Shown: positions 52,790 through 62,568 of the stretch, one piece after another
Layout of the letters: each line of letters opens with the position of its first letter
Position numbering within the stretch: the first letter of the stretch is position 1
Assembly (NCBI RefSeq): GCF_000835495.1
Contig: NW_015622546.1
Coordinates: 870,883 to 934,882, forward strand
Length of the DNA stretch: 64,000 nucleotides
Direction of reading: 5' to 3'
DNA from: Cladophialophora immunda
Lineage: Eukaryota; Ascomycota; Eurotiomycetes; Chaetothyriales; Herpotrichiellaceae
Notes under the pieces: model-generated
Database searches by the model: none
The model's input: only the letters and a program-made list of their open reading frames with translations
What the model was told of the DNA's origin: nothing
Position numbers and translations under genes: made by a program

Positions 52790-55074
52790 ATGTCAGAAGA
52801 AAAGGGCCAGGATGTTATCCACCTCGACGAGCCCAACGGCAACTTCGATCGCAAATGGAGAGAGGAGCAGTGGGGAGACAAGAAACTGAGTGTTGCGGCT
52901 CAGGACGTCGCCAAAGACGAAAAGGACATGACAATCCCCGAGGCTATCAAGATCTACAAGAAAGCCATTCTTTGGAGCTTGGTCATCTCAACCTGTGTCA
53001 TCATGGAGGTATGTTGCAGCACGGAGAAAGCTCCCTCGCTCAGCCAATCTGACCGAAATAGGGATACGATACAAACCTTCTGGGCAACTTCTATGCATAC
53101 CGTGAGTGGCATTAGGTGTCCACACTCCGACTTATCTCATCGACTGACGAGTCATATAGCATCCTTCCAGAAAAAATATGGCGACTGGGTCGGCATCTCG
53201 AAACAGACACCCACGGGGTATTCGCTGACTGCTGGTTGGCAGTCTGGTCTCGGTCAAGGCTCTGGTGAGTTTCTGAGAGAAAAGATGCGCTCCAAGATAT
53301 CTTGTTAACGGCCACCACAGGCTGCGGTTCCATTCTGGGCACGATCATCAACGGGTGGCTGGTTACGGCGTTCGGTCCTCGCAAAGTCCTTCTCTGGACC
53401 CTCTGTGTCATGACCTGCTTCCTCTTCATCGTTTTCTTCGCGCCCAGCAAAGAAGTTCTCCTGGTGGGTGAGATCCTGCTGGGGTTCGAATGGGGAATCG
53501 TAAGCAATCAATGTCCTATTTATGAGGCTATTCAGATACTGATGCGCATTTTCAGTTCGCCACTACCGCACCGGCATACGCGTCGGAGGTGCTCCCGTTG
53601 CAGCTCCGCGTCTTCTTCACCTCGTATGTGAACATGTGTTTCATCATCGGCCAGTTCATCTCCGGCGGCGTCCTGCGCGGACTGGTCAGCAGAAGCGACC
53701 AGTGGGGATACCGGATCCCTTTCGCGATCCAATGGATCTGGCCGGCGTTCCTCATCCCCTTGATCTGGTTCGCTCCCGAGTCGCCGTATCACCTCGTTCG
53801 TCACAACAGGCTCGAAGAGGCGGAGAAGTCGATTCGCAGACTGCAGGCTCCTGGTCCGGGGCTAGATCCCAAGAGGACTCTCGCGACCATTGTCTACACG
53901 AACAACTTGGAGGAGCAACTTGCCGTTGGCACCTCGTATTTCGACTGTTTCCGAGGCTTTGAAAGGCGACGGACAGAGATCGCCTGTGTGGTCTTTGGTG
54001 GTCAGCTCGTGTGTGGTCTCTGCTTTGCCTATGCTTCAACATACTGTAAGTTTTGTTTCTGTCTGCGGATGGGGTTCTTTGGCACTAACACTCGAGCAGT
54101 CTTTCAACAAGTCGGCTTGGACACAAAGGCGGCTTACTCTTTGGGCGTTGGAGCTAACGGCCTTGCACTATTGGCTTGCTTTGCCAACTGGTTCTTGCTC
54201 ATGCCGTAGGTCAATTCATTTCTCCCCCAACTCCTCCCAACCGCTGGTCTCTAACGCGCCCACCCTTTAGATACTTTGGCCGCCGCACCGTCTATGTGTG
54301 GGGAATGTTCGCCATGGCCATTGAATTGTGCCTGATTGGCATTCTCAACCCGTGGACCGATCGTCAGTCCGTCGCTTGGACCCAGGCTGTCCTGACCTTG
54401 GTCTGGACCGTGACCTTCCAGCTCAGCGCGGGCCAGCTAGGATGGGCCCTGCCGGCCGAGATCGGGTCGACCAGGCTGAGGCAGAAGACCGTGTGCCTCG
54501 CGCGAAACGTGTCCAACATCACCGGCGTCATCGGCGGCACGCTCGAGAATTTCTTCATGAATCCCAAGGCCTGGAACCTCCAGGGCTACACGGGCTTCGT
54601 GTGGGGTGGGTGTGCCTGGCTCGTGTTCATCTGGGCATTCTTCCGCCTCCCGGAGACGAAGGTGCGTTTTCATCTTCCCTTTCTTTTCTCCTTGCACTCC
54701 TCAAAGAGAATCGCAATGTCCGTTGTATATTCCTTCCGCAAAACTAACCGACCCGGACTTTCCAGGACCGCACATTCCACGAGCTCGACATCCTCTTCGC
54801 CAAGAACATCCCCGCCCGCCAGTTCAAGACGACCCAGGTCGACGAGTTCGACGAGCACGACCAGAACCAGCTCGCCGCGCGGTACTCGGTCGACGCCCAG
54901 GGCCGGCCGCCGCGCCGCCCGTCCTTCGTGCCCTCGGTGACTAACGTGCTGGCGAACCACGGCCGTGCCGAGGACGCGCTGGCCCAGCGCCGCGGCTCCG
55001 TCGTCACCACGCCCGACGTGTCGCGCAGGCCGTCCATCGCCTCCGCCGTCACCGAGTACCTGAGGACGCATTGA
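52790..55074 (+). CDS. MFS sugar permease B (alpha-glucoside/maltose permease-like)
   Basis: An eight-exon gene of 612 residues: 52790-53008, 53062-53101, 53160-53264, 53321-53499, 53556-54045, 54100-54205, 54271-54661, 54766-55074. All seven introns are GT-AG, most 53-65 bp, the last 104 bp. It has the same sugar-porter motifs as permease A: EGYDTNLLGNFYAYPSFQKK, NGWLVTAFGPRKVLL, PESPYHLVRHNR, PYFGRRTVYV and PETKDRTFHELDILFAKN. The C-terminal tail is longer and Arg/Ser-rich (RPPRRPSFVPS, SRRPSIASAV), possibly a phosphorylation or turnover signal. Close tandem placement and shared motifs show duplication; differences across the whole length indicate it is not very recent. Likely an oligosaccharide or disaccharide proton symporter at the plasma membrane. 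Confidence 0.93.
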
Positions 55075-56097
55075 GGTTTGGAGGGTGGAGGGAACCAAGG
55101 CCCTTTTTTCCTCTTGCTAGGCCGATGGGGGTCGGTGTGGTGGATCAGCCGATGCATTGAAACCCAGCGCGCATGAGTATTTTTGATGTGTCTATGTTTC
55201 TGTGTGGGTGGGTGGGTGGATTGAGCGGATTCTGCTTCGTTTCCTCTATATCTCTACCCCCTTTTTGTATGCGGAAGACAGTGGTCTCATAGTCCATTTG
55301 CTCTTTGCTCTTTGCTCCTTGTATGCATGGACGGAGCACAGTCCACCCAGCGAAGATAACCTTTCCGTCCAGCCAACGACGAAGCCACGGTATATATATG
55401 CAAACTCAGATCTTTTCAACATGTGCCCCCCCCCCTCCTGGATGCAATATATCCTCCTTGCAGTCTTGCAGACGTCCTCCTTCCTTCCTCCCCGTGGGAC
55501 CGGTTGACATGCGATGCGCTCCCATTGATCGTAGACCCCTCCACGTCTAGTCAGATGACGGGCTACAAGGCAGGGAAGCCGGACCTTGCCACTGGAATTC
55601 TGGCGAGGAGACCCCAGGCCTGCCAAGACGGATGTACTTAAGGTGCCTAGGTAGGTAGACAGCATCTATCAGACTCCAGATAGGTGCAGAGCACAGAGTA
55701 TATCTTCCTGTCTCACCATGATGGATGAACAAGTGGTTCTATTCTAGTGTACAGACGTAGTAGAACAAGCATATGACTACAACCCCAACCCCAACCCGAA
55801 GCCTTCGTGGGACTAGACTGCGATGAGGACAGCACATAACGCCAATGTCCGTGGGTATCATTCATGCAATGCACCAAACATGACCACGGGGGAACCCAAC
55901 CTCCTTTTATGTTCCTCGGTGATTCGCAAATTCCTCGTCGAAGCCTTGAAGATTCTTGCTTGTCTGTTGCGCCAGGATCGGGCTTCTGCCTTTGGCTTCC
56001 ACCTTCCCCTTCCTTCGAATGGTCTATTCGGTGTCGATACAACTGTTTCTCGGTCCCCCACGTCTTTTCCTCCCCACTAGCCGACCTTCAATCGTGC
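55075..56097. other. Convergent 3' flanks, no gene seen
   Basis: About 1 kb between the ends of permease B and the SLS1-type gene. It holds C-rich and TA-rich patches but no supported coding frame. Confidence 0.5.
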
Positions 56098-58758
56098 TCA
56101 GAGAGTCATCTTGGCGGGAGGGGTCTTCACAGGGTCGTTGCCCAATCGTTTCGCCAAGTCCAACGCTGCATTCAAAAACATGGGCATGTCCGGCGTTGCT
56201 AACGTGGGAGAGCACATCAGTGGCCGGTCCGCAAGGCGAAGCTCTTGTCTGGTAACAGCTGCACCGGTATATGTAATGTGGTCCAAACAAAGCTTTGCTG
56301 TTGACTTGGACGTGTGCTTAGAAATTGATCTGGGGTTAGACTTGGTCTTGGGGATTTTGGAGGTCGACTCAACCGAGAAGAGCCGCGAATCAACGTCGAC
56401 GACATCCACTGATCGGAGAATGTATTCCTGTTTCTTCTCGATCATCGCCACAGGGCTCTTCTTGCCTTCTGTCTCCGCACCACCGTGAGTCCCCAGCCGT
56501 TCATCTTGGCCAATGGCATGCTGGGTGCTTTTCTGCCCCTCTCGCAGACCGGGATGTACCTGCAGAGTAACAAATGGCGGAAACACCCAATCCGAAGAAC
56601 CATGGCCTTGCGCATTGCCGATATAGACACGCAGGGCATTCACCAAGAGTTGCACGATCTCAGTCTCAGAAGATCCAGGGTAGACGAGGTCTTGCTTGAG
56701 CTGCTGCGTCAATTGCACGTCCATGTGAGAGTGTGGGCACAGCACCGTAAAACGTTTTTCTTGGTGTATGGCCGATACCCGAACGACTTTGAGTCGAGGT
56801 CGTTGTCCCCCAACAGATTCGGTGGCGGTGACAAACATTTCGAAAGTCGGCAAATCTTTCGAGGTTTGGACAGGTGAGAGTTCGAGGCGCAGTATGGCAC
56901 GAGTGCGTTTGTCTAAATCCGTCGAGGGGTCTGAAGATTGATCAGTCCACGGCTCCATGTGAGCGAAGTGCTGTGCCAGAAACGGTCCGCCTCCCACGAA
57001 ATGTTTCATCCGAGCCCCATACGCAAGTGTTGGTCGCTCCGTTTCTGCCTCCGTCAGACTTTCGCTATTTGACCCCCGGGCTTTCGGTATAGCGGCAGAA
57101 GAAGTTCTGTCATTTCCGGCATTCGGCATATCCTTCTGGGTCTCTGGGAACTTGGTTTCGACTCCTGCTTGGTTCTCTGTTGATGTATTGTCTTTGTCGG
57201 CCTCAAGCTTTCCAGGGCTGTCACCAGGCGAAAGGTAGACGCTTGCCGATTGCCGCTGCTCCTCTGCTTCGACAGAGACTAGCTTATCAACATCACTCTT
57301 GGCAGCTTCTGGAAGCTCTTGCATCAAAGCTTGCCCAAATTTGGCAGCCACATCATAGTAAAGTTCTTGCCGATGATCCGCATTGCGAGTTCTAGTGGCT
57401 AGGTCAAATGCATCCCGGAGACCTTGCAGAAGCGGCGCCAGGGCCGCATCTTTACGAGTACTGGCACTGGCTTCCTGCGAACTCGGGGACGTAGACACTA
57501 GCTTCAGCCACTGAGAATGGTGCAACAGCGCAGGGAATTCAGGCGGAGTGGGGAAAGGCTGATGAGTCGTTGCCGATATGTCCATTCGCGGCCAAATGAG
57601 TGACTTGTCTGAAGCGCTGTCTCTTGGCACAGAAAGCAGGATCTCGCGGCGGGCCTGCTCAGCACCACGGTGGTTGCCATAGTGGACAATTCTAATGCAT
57701 TGTGCGTCCATGCCAATACTTAATCCTTGGTATTTCCGTTGGATCGACTTGAGGTACGCATTCAAATGCTCCCTCATAGCGGGATCTTGGTATATGGCAC
57801 GGTGGGTGCCTCTCAGTTGTATCACAATCTGGCCCAGATTTTTTGCGTAGCGAGAAATTCTTTGCAGTGCTTGCTGAGCATTAGTTTTGGATCCTATCGT
57901 TCTGATCTTGGATTGAGTCGGATAAACATCGATCTGAACATCCAGCTCCTCGGCGATTCTCTTCAACGGCTGACTGGGGTGCATGAGGAGGTGGTCGAAC
58001 TTGACCAGCTCGTGCAGGGTCAAGACCAGCTTCGTCGATTTGCTGGTGGAAGCAGCAGACTCGTCTTGCACTGGCGTTGTGAAGCCCCAGACTTCTTCAA
58101 CCAAATATTTGACGATATCCCTTTTGTTGTATTTCTCAAGTTCCTCGGGGAAAGAGAGGTTGCCTTTGCGCAGGCGAATGTACTTTTTTAACTGCTGTTT
58201 TTGAAATCCGCTGTGCAGATGCCTCTTCAGGGTTGTCCACTCATGTTTTTCCAGCTGCCCGCGCATCTTGCCCACCAAAGAGCGAACTTGCTCGATGTTC
58301 TCTGCCAGCTTCTGTCCACTCAGCGGGACGTTCTCCGAGTTGATGGACTCTTGCAATGTACTGCCCAGCATTTTTTCCTTTCCCTCATCCTTGGGAACCA
58401 GTGGTATTCGCCGATCTCTCGTAGGCAGGAGCAACACCTCTGCGGGTTTGCCAAGGGAGTTGACCCCAAGTTGCGCGGTGGGTTTGGGCTTCCATTTTCG
58501 AAAATTCAGACGTCGGAAGTTGGACCGGGACGGCGTTGTTGATTGAGGTTCTACTTCGCTTTCAGGGGAGGGTTTAGTGTCCTCATGATCTTCGCCGACT
58601 TCTTCGTGTGGTAGCTGGTGTGTCGCTACACTCTGCCATCGTCGTAGGATACGACTATGGCCGGACTCTGCGGCTCCCGGTAAATTGAGGCTGGCCCTGG
58701 CAAGATTTCTCTGGCATCGCAGGCAGATATGGACCCGGTTGGTCGCACGTGCTAACAT
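56098..58758 (-). CDS. SLS1: SLS1-type mitochondrial inner-membrane-bound regulator of expression
   Basis: A single-exon protein of 886 residues. The N-terminus looks like a mitochondrial presequence, basic and hydroxylated (MLARATNRVHICLRCQRNLAR), with CLRCQ, common near the start of fungal mitochondrial proteins. The middle third carries the SLS N-terminal domain and KH-like repeats (IDVYPTQSKIRTIGSKTNAQ, LSIGMDAQCIRIVHYG), which fit RNA or mitoribosome binding. The C-terminal part has the conserved LTYHITYTGAAV-like strand (CLDHITYTG). Yeast Sls1 couples transcription to translation of mitochondrial mRNAs at the inner membrane; this longer version is typical of filamentous fungi. A serine/glutamate-rich linker joins the domains. 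The assignment rests on overall organisation rather than a short motif. Confidence 0.85.
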   Translation of the reverse strand: MLARATNRVHICLRCQRNLARASLNLPGAAESGHSRILRRWQSVATHQLPHEEVGEDHEDTKPSPESEVEPQSTTPSRSNFRRLNFRKWKPKPTAQLGVNSLGKPAEVLLLPTRDRRIPLVPKDEGKEKMLGSTLQESINSENVPLSGQKLAENIEQVRSLVGKMRGQLEKHEWTTLKRHLHSGFQKQQLKKYIRLRKGNLSFPEELEKYNKRDIVKYLVEEVWGFTTPVQDESAASTSKSTKLVLTLHELVKFDHLLMHPSQPLKRIAEELDVQIDVYPTQSKIRTIGSKTNAQQALQRISRYAKNLGQIVIQLRGTHRAIYQDPAMREHLNAYLKSIQRKYQGLSIGMDAQCIRIVHYGNHRGAEQARREILLSVPRDSASDKSLIWPRMDISATTHQPFPTPPEFPALLHHSQWLKLVSTSPSSQEASASTRKDAALAPLLQGLRDAFDLATRTRNADHRQELYYDVAAKFGQALMQELPEAAKSDVDKLVSVEAEEQRQSASVYLSPGDSPGKLEADKDNTSTENQAGVETKFPETQKDMPNAGNDRTSSAAIPKARGSNSESLTEAETERPTLAYGARMKHFVGGGPFLAQHFAHMEPWTDQSSDPSTDLDKRTRAILRLELSPVQTSKDLPTFEMFVTATESVGGQRPRLKVVRVSAIHQEKRFTVLCPHSHMDVQLTQQLKQDLVYPGSSETEIVQLLVNALRVYIGNAQGHGSSDWVFPPFVTLQVHPGLREGQKSTQHAIGQDERLGTHGGAETEGKKSPVAMIEKKQEYILRSVDVVDVDSRLFSVESTSKIPKTKSNPRSISKHTSKSTAKLCLDHITYTGAAVTRQELRLADRPLMCSPTLATPDMPMFLNAALDLAKRLGNDPVKTPPAKMTL

Positions 58759-59035
58759 ATATGTCGTGCATGAAATGCCACGAGCAAGGCGGATTGATTG
58801 AGGAAGAGAATTGCCGGGGACTTTCGTTGCATGTTAAGAGTCGCGAGTTTAGGAATTCTCCCGCAACTGGAAAAGGGCCGCCAAGATGAGTAAAAACAGC
58901 GCGCGGCTCACCCCGCTTCCGGTGTAGGGTGATGCTGCCCTATGGTCCCCAGGTGAGCCATTACGAGTGTCTTGGCGTGCTCTTGGCGTGCACGGGCCAC
59001 AACGACATGGCGATGTCGTTATGTCTTGGCACCCG

Positions 59036-59392
59036 GCAGCCAATCCACCCAGCAGCCATCCACCCAGCAGCCATCCACCCAGCAGCCATCCACCCAGCAG
59101 CCATCCACCCAGCAGCCATCCACCCAGCAGCCATCCACCCAGCAGCNNNNNNNNNNNNNNNNNNNNNNNNNNNNNNNNNNNNNNNNNNNNNNNNNNNNNN
59201 NNNNNNNNNNNNNNNNNNNNNNNNNNNNNNNNNNNNNNNNNNNNNNNNNNNNNNNNNNNNNNNNNNNNNNNNNNNNNNNNNNNNNNNNNNNGCAGCCATC
59301 CACCCAGCAGCCATCCACCCAGCAGCCATCCACCCAGCAGCCATCCACCCAGCAGCCATCCACCCAGCAGCCATCCACCCAGCAGCTATCCC
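59036..59392. repeat. 15-bp minisatellite (cagccatccacccag) interrupted by an assembly gap
   Basis: About six perfect 15-bp units precede the N run and about six follow it, with an imperfect unit at each edge. The sequence has no stop codon in any plus-strand frame (AAIHP, QPSTQ, SSHPP). The true copy number is unknown because of the gap. Its right end runs directly, in frame, into a small open frame. Confidence 0.95.
59147..59291. other. Assembly gap of 145 N
   Basis: An N run within the minisatellite. It probably marks collapse or failure to span the repeat; 145 may be an estimate. Confidence 0.99.
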
Positions 59393-59395
59393 ACC

Positions 59396-59560
59396 ATGTC
59401 ACTTTATTCGAAACTTCAAGAGTGTCTGGAGAAGTTGAAAGCAATCGAGACGAAAGTAATCGAGACCGTGCCCGCGACGGGTGTGATAGATCAGAGCTTG
59501 AAGGAAGAGCTGCTACCTATGATACATGAACTACAGACAATGTTACCGCAAATCCTATAA
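59396..59560 (+). CDS. Small ORF of 54 residues adjoining the minisatellite
   Basis: ATG 59396 starts a 54-residue helical peptide (MSLYSKLQECLEKLKAIETK at the start, EELLPMIHELQTML near the end). The same frame runs upstream through the repeat as an SHPPS array, so it could be the C-terminus of a longer repeat protein whose middle lies in the gap. The next open segment (59573-59797) is in another frame and might be a separated remnant of the same locus. The heptad-like spacing of leucine and isoleucine suggests a helical bundle or coiled coil. I do not recognise a family. Confidence 0.35.
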   Translation: MSLYSKLQECLEKLKAIETKVIETVPATGVIDQSLKEELLPMIHELQTMLPQIL

Positions 59561-59785
59561 GAGGTCGGAGGATTGAATTCTGGTCGACAGGATAACCGGA
59601 TCACGAGCATCGAGGCGCAAATTGCCGCTTGGAAAGTCCCACTACAGATATCAGAGCAGCCAAACGACGTGAAATTATGTGTATCGGATAGGAAATTCAC
59701 CTTCTTGAGCTTCTATAAGAGCCACTTCTTCATCGTCTCCACCCCCAGCAGATGCCTACTCTGTTCTCGGCCGCTTGGCTTTGTG

Positions 59786-60668
59786 CTATTTTCGTAGTTG
59801 TTTCAAATACCCTTTGATCTCAGCTTGTAACTGCTCACCCTTGTTTCCTCCGTGGTCTCCATTGCCCTCTTTCCCCCTTTCACCTTCTCTACCTTCCTTC
59901 TCTTCCTCCTTGCTCTCCGTGCCCTCCTTGCCGTTGTTACTCATTTCCGTCCTACATTTTTCGATTTCTTGTGAAAGCTTCCCCATGATGCTCTGTATAA
60001 CCGTGAAACTCTTTCCACGACAGTGTTCGTCGAGTCCGTTCTTCACCGATTCAACAGATGTGCTAGCAGAGGACCAGTCCTGCTTGCGGATGGAATCTAG
60101 AGCTGCGCCATAGCTGGATCCAATGCCACACTTCGTCAACCGGTCCATCATCGTCTTCCACTCATCGATCTTGTTCTGATCCTGGTCACCTCGATTATCT
60201 GCAGACCAGAATTGGCTTGTCCAAAGGAAGGCATATTGGAGATTTCTGAACTCTGCAACCTTTTTCTTCTCGGCTTCTTCTTCTTCTTGGGATCTCTCAT
60301 ATTCTGAGTGTTGAGCTATCTCAGCCATGCGTGCGTCGTGTCTTTTTTCCTCCTCGTTGTTCTGGGAGGAACTTCTGGCTGTAGCGTCTTCCAGATCACA
60401 TGGCCAGTCTGCAGTGACGGTCAAAATTAGGATAGTTTCACTCAAATCTGCAAGTAATTAACTCACCATCATCCCCTGGGTATGGAAATGGTTCCGACTT
60501 ATTGGGCTGCGGTTGGGCAGCTGGGTATTCACGTTTTTTGTGACGTTTACCGTTGGGTTTGGGACTTGTTTCTGGGTCACTTGGTTCTGGCTCAGCTAGT
60601 TTTGGCTCAGCAATCCCCTTTCCTGTGATTTTGGGGTTGTCAGTGTCTTTCCACCCCCCTAAGACCAT
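59786..60668 (-). CDS. Unrecognised highly charged protein (274 residues)
   Basis: A two-exon gene (60668-60467, 60408-59786; 58-bp GT-AG intron with GTGAGT donor and TGCAG acceptor) encoding 274 residues. Exon 1 is Pro/Glu-rich (KLAEPEPSDPETSPKPNGK, then KRHKKR). Exon 2 opens with a charged helical stretch (NNEEEKRHDARMAE, YERSQEEEEAEKKKVAEF), then a more globular part (YAFLWTSQFWSADN, KTMMDRLTKCGIGSSYGAA, GKSFTVIQSIMGKLSQEI), and ends in a second Glu/Lys/Gly-rich tract before LQAEIKGYLKQLRK. I do not recognise the family. The start at 60668 is the first ATG of an open frame that continues upstream, so a further 5' exon is possible; a hydrophobic N-terminus encoded around 60777-60870 could be it. 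It diverges from the DUF6594 gene. Confidence 0.6.
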
Positions 60669-61061
60669 AGTGGTCAAGATAAGGATACTTGATAAGGATT
60701 GAGGAACCGTTGTACGAGTAAGTTTTCTCTCAACGGGCGCAGGCGTTCAATTTGTAACGCGACCCATAGACAGCTGCTAGGTTAGTTTAGCCGAGTCATA
60801 CGATAAACAGGCAATAGGAACTAGGAGAAGCCAGATCCTCGCCTGATTTTTGCTTGATCTGGGAGACATGGCGGTGGCCGTTGAAGTGTGATTTGCCAAC
60901 TGCAAATCAGCTCGCTTGCTACCGCGAAGCGAACATCGCCTGACCATCAGCTTTCGCTTTGATTGTTTCGACTTCCAGAAAGTCATCCGACTTATCCAAA
61001 CCGGAGTTTACGAATCGTACGTCCATTCTCGCCCGCATTTCTTGGTATAATAGCTGATACG

Positions 61062-62213
61062 ATGCTTCGCTTTACAAATTGGCTGAACACATTCACACTT
61101 CAATTCCCGCACACTAGTATCTTCGTCTTTGTGCCCGCTATGTGTCGAAAGCGCGGTGTTAAGAAAGGGGAGCGGAAACCTCACAATCAGGGGTTTCAAG
61201 GGTTTGCAAATCTCCTAAACATGGACCCAGATCGCTTCCTGATGGTCTTTAATCGCTTCGACCAGTTGGCCATGCACAATTTGGTCTATCTTCAGGGCGA
61301 GTTATTTGACCTGAAGCAGAAGTTCGATTTTTTGAATGCTGAGGATAGTCTGGGCAAGCCCTCGTTCAGCTGGAACGAAATTGAAGAGAACGGTTCTATC
61401 CCCACGACTAGGCCTTATGAAGAAATGACACAGGCGCAGCGAAGATTTTTTCTAATCAAGAAGATCCGCCAAAGAATGGCTGAGTACCGTATGATTTCTC
61501 CCTTCTCGTCCAAGCTGTCATCAACTCATACAATGTCTTTTGTCCTCAGGCGAGGCCTTGTTACAGCAGGCCCGGCTTAATGAGCTCGACTCGCCAATTG
61601 CAAAGACTCTTGAGTCAATTTACAGTGTGAAGAAAAGTCAAGAAGAAAAGAATGCGGCCTTCAAATTTCCAGACTTTATGGGGAAATTGTACAAGGAGGA
61701 GAAAATACGGGACCTTGTTTCTCTACGAAGTCCAGTCGTCCAAGACTCCTGGGTCTCGGGACTGGATAGCTGGAAGCGATTTAGTTGCGGTATCAAGGTA
61801 GGGTGGACCTGCAAGTTCTTCCAGCCCTGTCGAGAAATTAATGGACTTTGACAGCGAGATGAATCACATATGGGCTTGAATCTCTACTCATATGATGATG
61901 TCGTGCGGAGAGCTAACGTGGTCTATGTCACCCTTGCTCTAGTTGGTATCATTGCTCCCACGTTCGCTCTCTATGCCATCGGCCGTCATGTCTCGCGGAA
62001 CGCCGCACCACGGATCGAACTTGCTCTCGCGGGCGTCCTCACCGCTGTGTTCTTCAGATTCTGTCTCCTCTTCAAAATGGGCCGAGCCGAGCTACTGGGG
62101 ACGGCAGCCAGGCACGTAAATGACGGATCCACCCCGACATGCAACTGACTGACGTGTTTTACAGTTACCTGGGAGTTCTGCTGATCTTCCTCAGCCTGAA
62201 TCTGCCCGACTGA
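61062..62213 (+). CDS. DUF6594-family membrane protein
   Basis: A four-exon model of 326 residues: 61062-61488, 61550-61797, 61855-62111, 62165-62213 (introns 61, 57 and 53 bp). The soluble half matches fungal DUF6594 proteins: FANLLNMDPDRFLMVFNRFD, LVYLQGELFDLKQKFDF, then the REALLQQARLNELDSP helix. The C-terminal part has three membrane segments (VYVTLALVGIIAPTFALYA, LALAGVLTAVFFRFCLL and YLGVLLIFLSL). ATG 61140 would give 300 residues and omit a hydrophobic N-terminus; both starts are possible. The last intron is a guess: a GC donor (GCCAG|GCACGT) gives a third membrane segment, while the nearby GT donor gives a polar tail. The function of DUF6594 is not established. It diverges from the charged-protein gene. 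Confidence 0.75.
62112..62164 (+). other. Possible GC-AG intron at the end of the DUF6594 gene
   Basis: A 53-bp intron, donor AG|GCACGT and acceptor TTTACAG. It was preferred over the GT donor three bases on because it keeps a hydrophobic last helix, as in the family; the choice needs transcript data. Confidence 0.4.
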
Positions 62214-62568
62214 TGCTCCTATAAGTGGCTGCATTCGGTGGCCTGTAATAAGCTCAGGGCAAAGAGATCTCTAGGACGTTTGGCCTAGGCTAAATGGGAT
62301 TATAGGTTGTCCGATGTTGCAAGGTCGCCTGTCCTATCTACTCTAGTCCAAAATCTTGCATTCCCTGGCGCGACCGTCTCCCTGATGACCCCGCCAACGA
62401 CGTACTGACTGACTACACATGGTGCTAGTAGTGGCCATGAATACCTCTGAGATCGCCTCCCATCCGCCTATTGAAGAACAGCTTCGCATAATATACTTCA
62501 ACCTCACTCGCCTACCACTAGGTAACGGCCTTGTTTAAGAGACCCTCGTGATACGATTCGGCCTGACG
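62214..62568. other. Convergent 3' flanks, no gene seen
   Basis: Lies between the DUF6594 stop and the SDR stop. No supported coding frame. Confidence 0.5.

Noticed and set aside
59036..59392. Direct repeats read as a CRISPR array
   Set aside because: The 15-bp units are contiguous with no spacers and the genome is fungal; this is a minisatellite.
58929..59560. Long open frames across the N run on both strands
   Set aside because: They exist only because Ns and the stop-free repeat contain no stop codons; only the small ORF after the repeat is worth listing.
60777..60986. Minus-strand ORF of 69 residues with a hydrophobic stretch (WLLLVPIACLSY)
   Set aside because: It could be a 5' exon of the charged-protein gene, but no splice pair joins it in frame convincingly, so it is only mentioned there.
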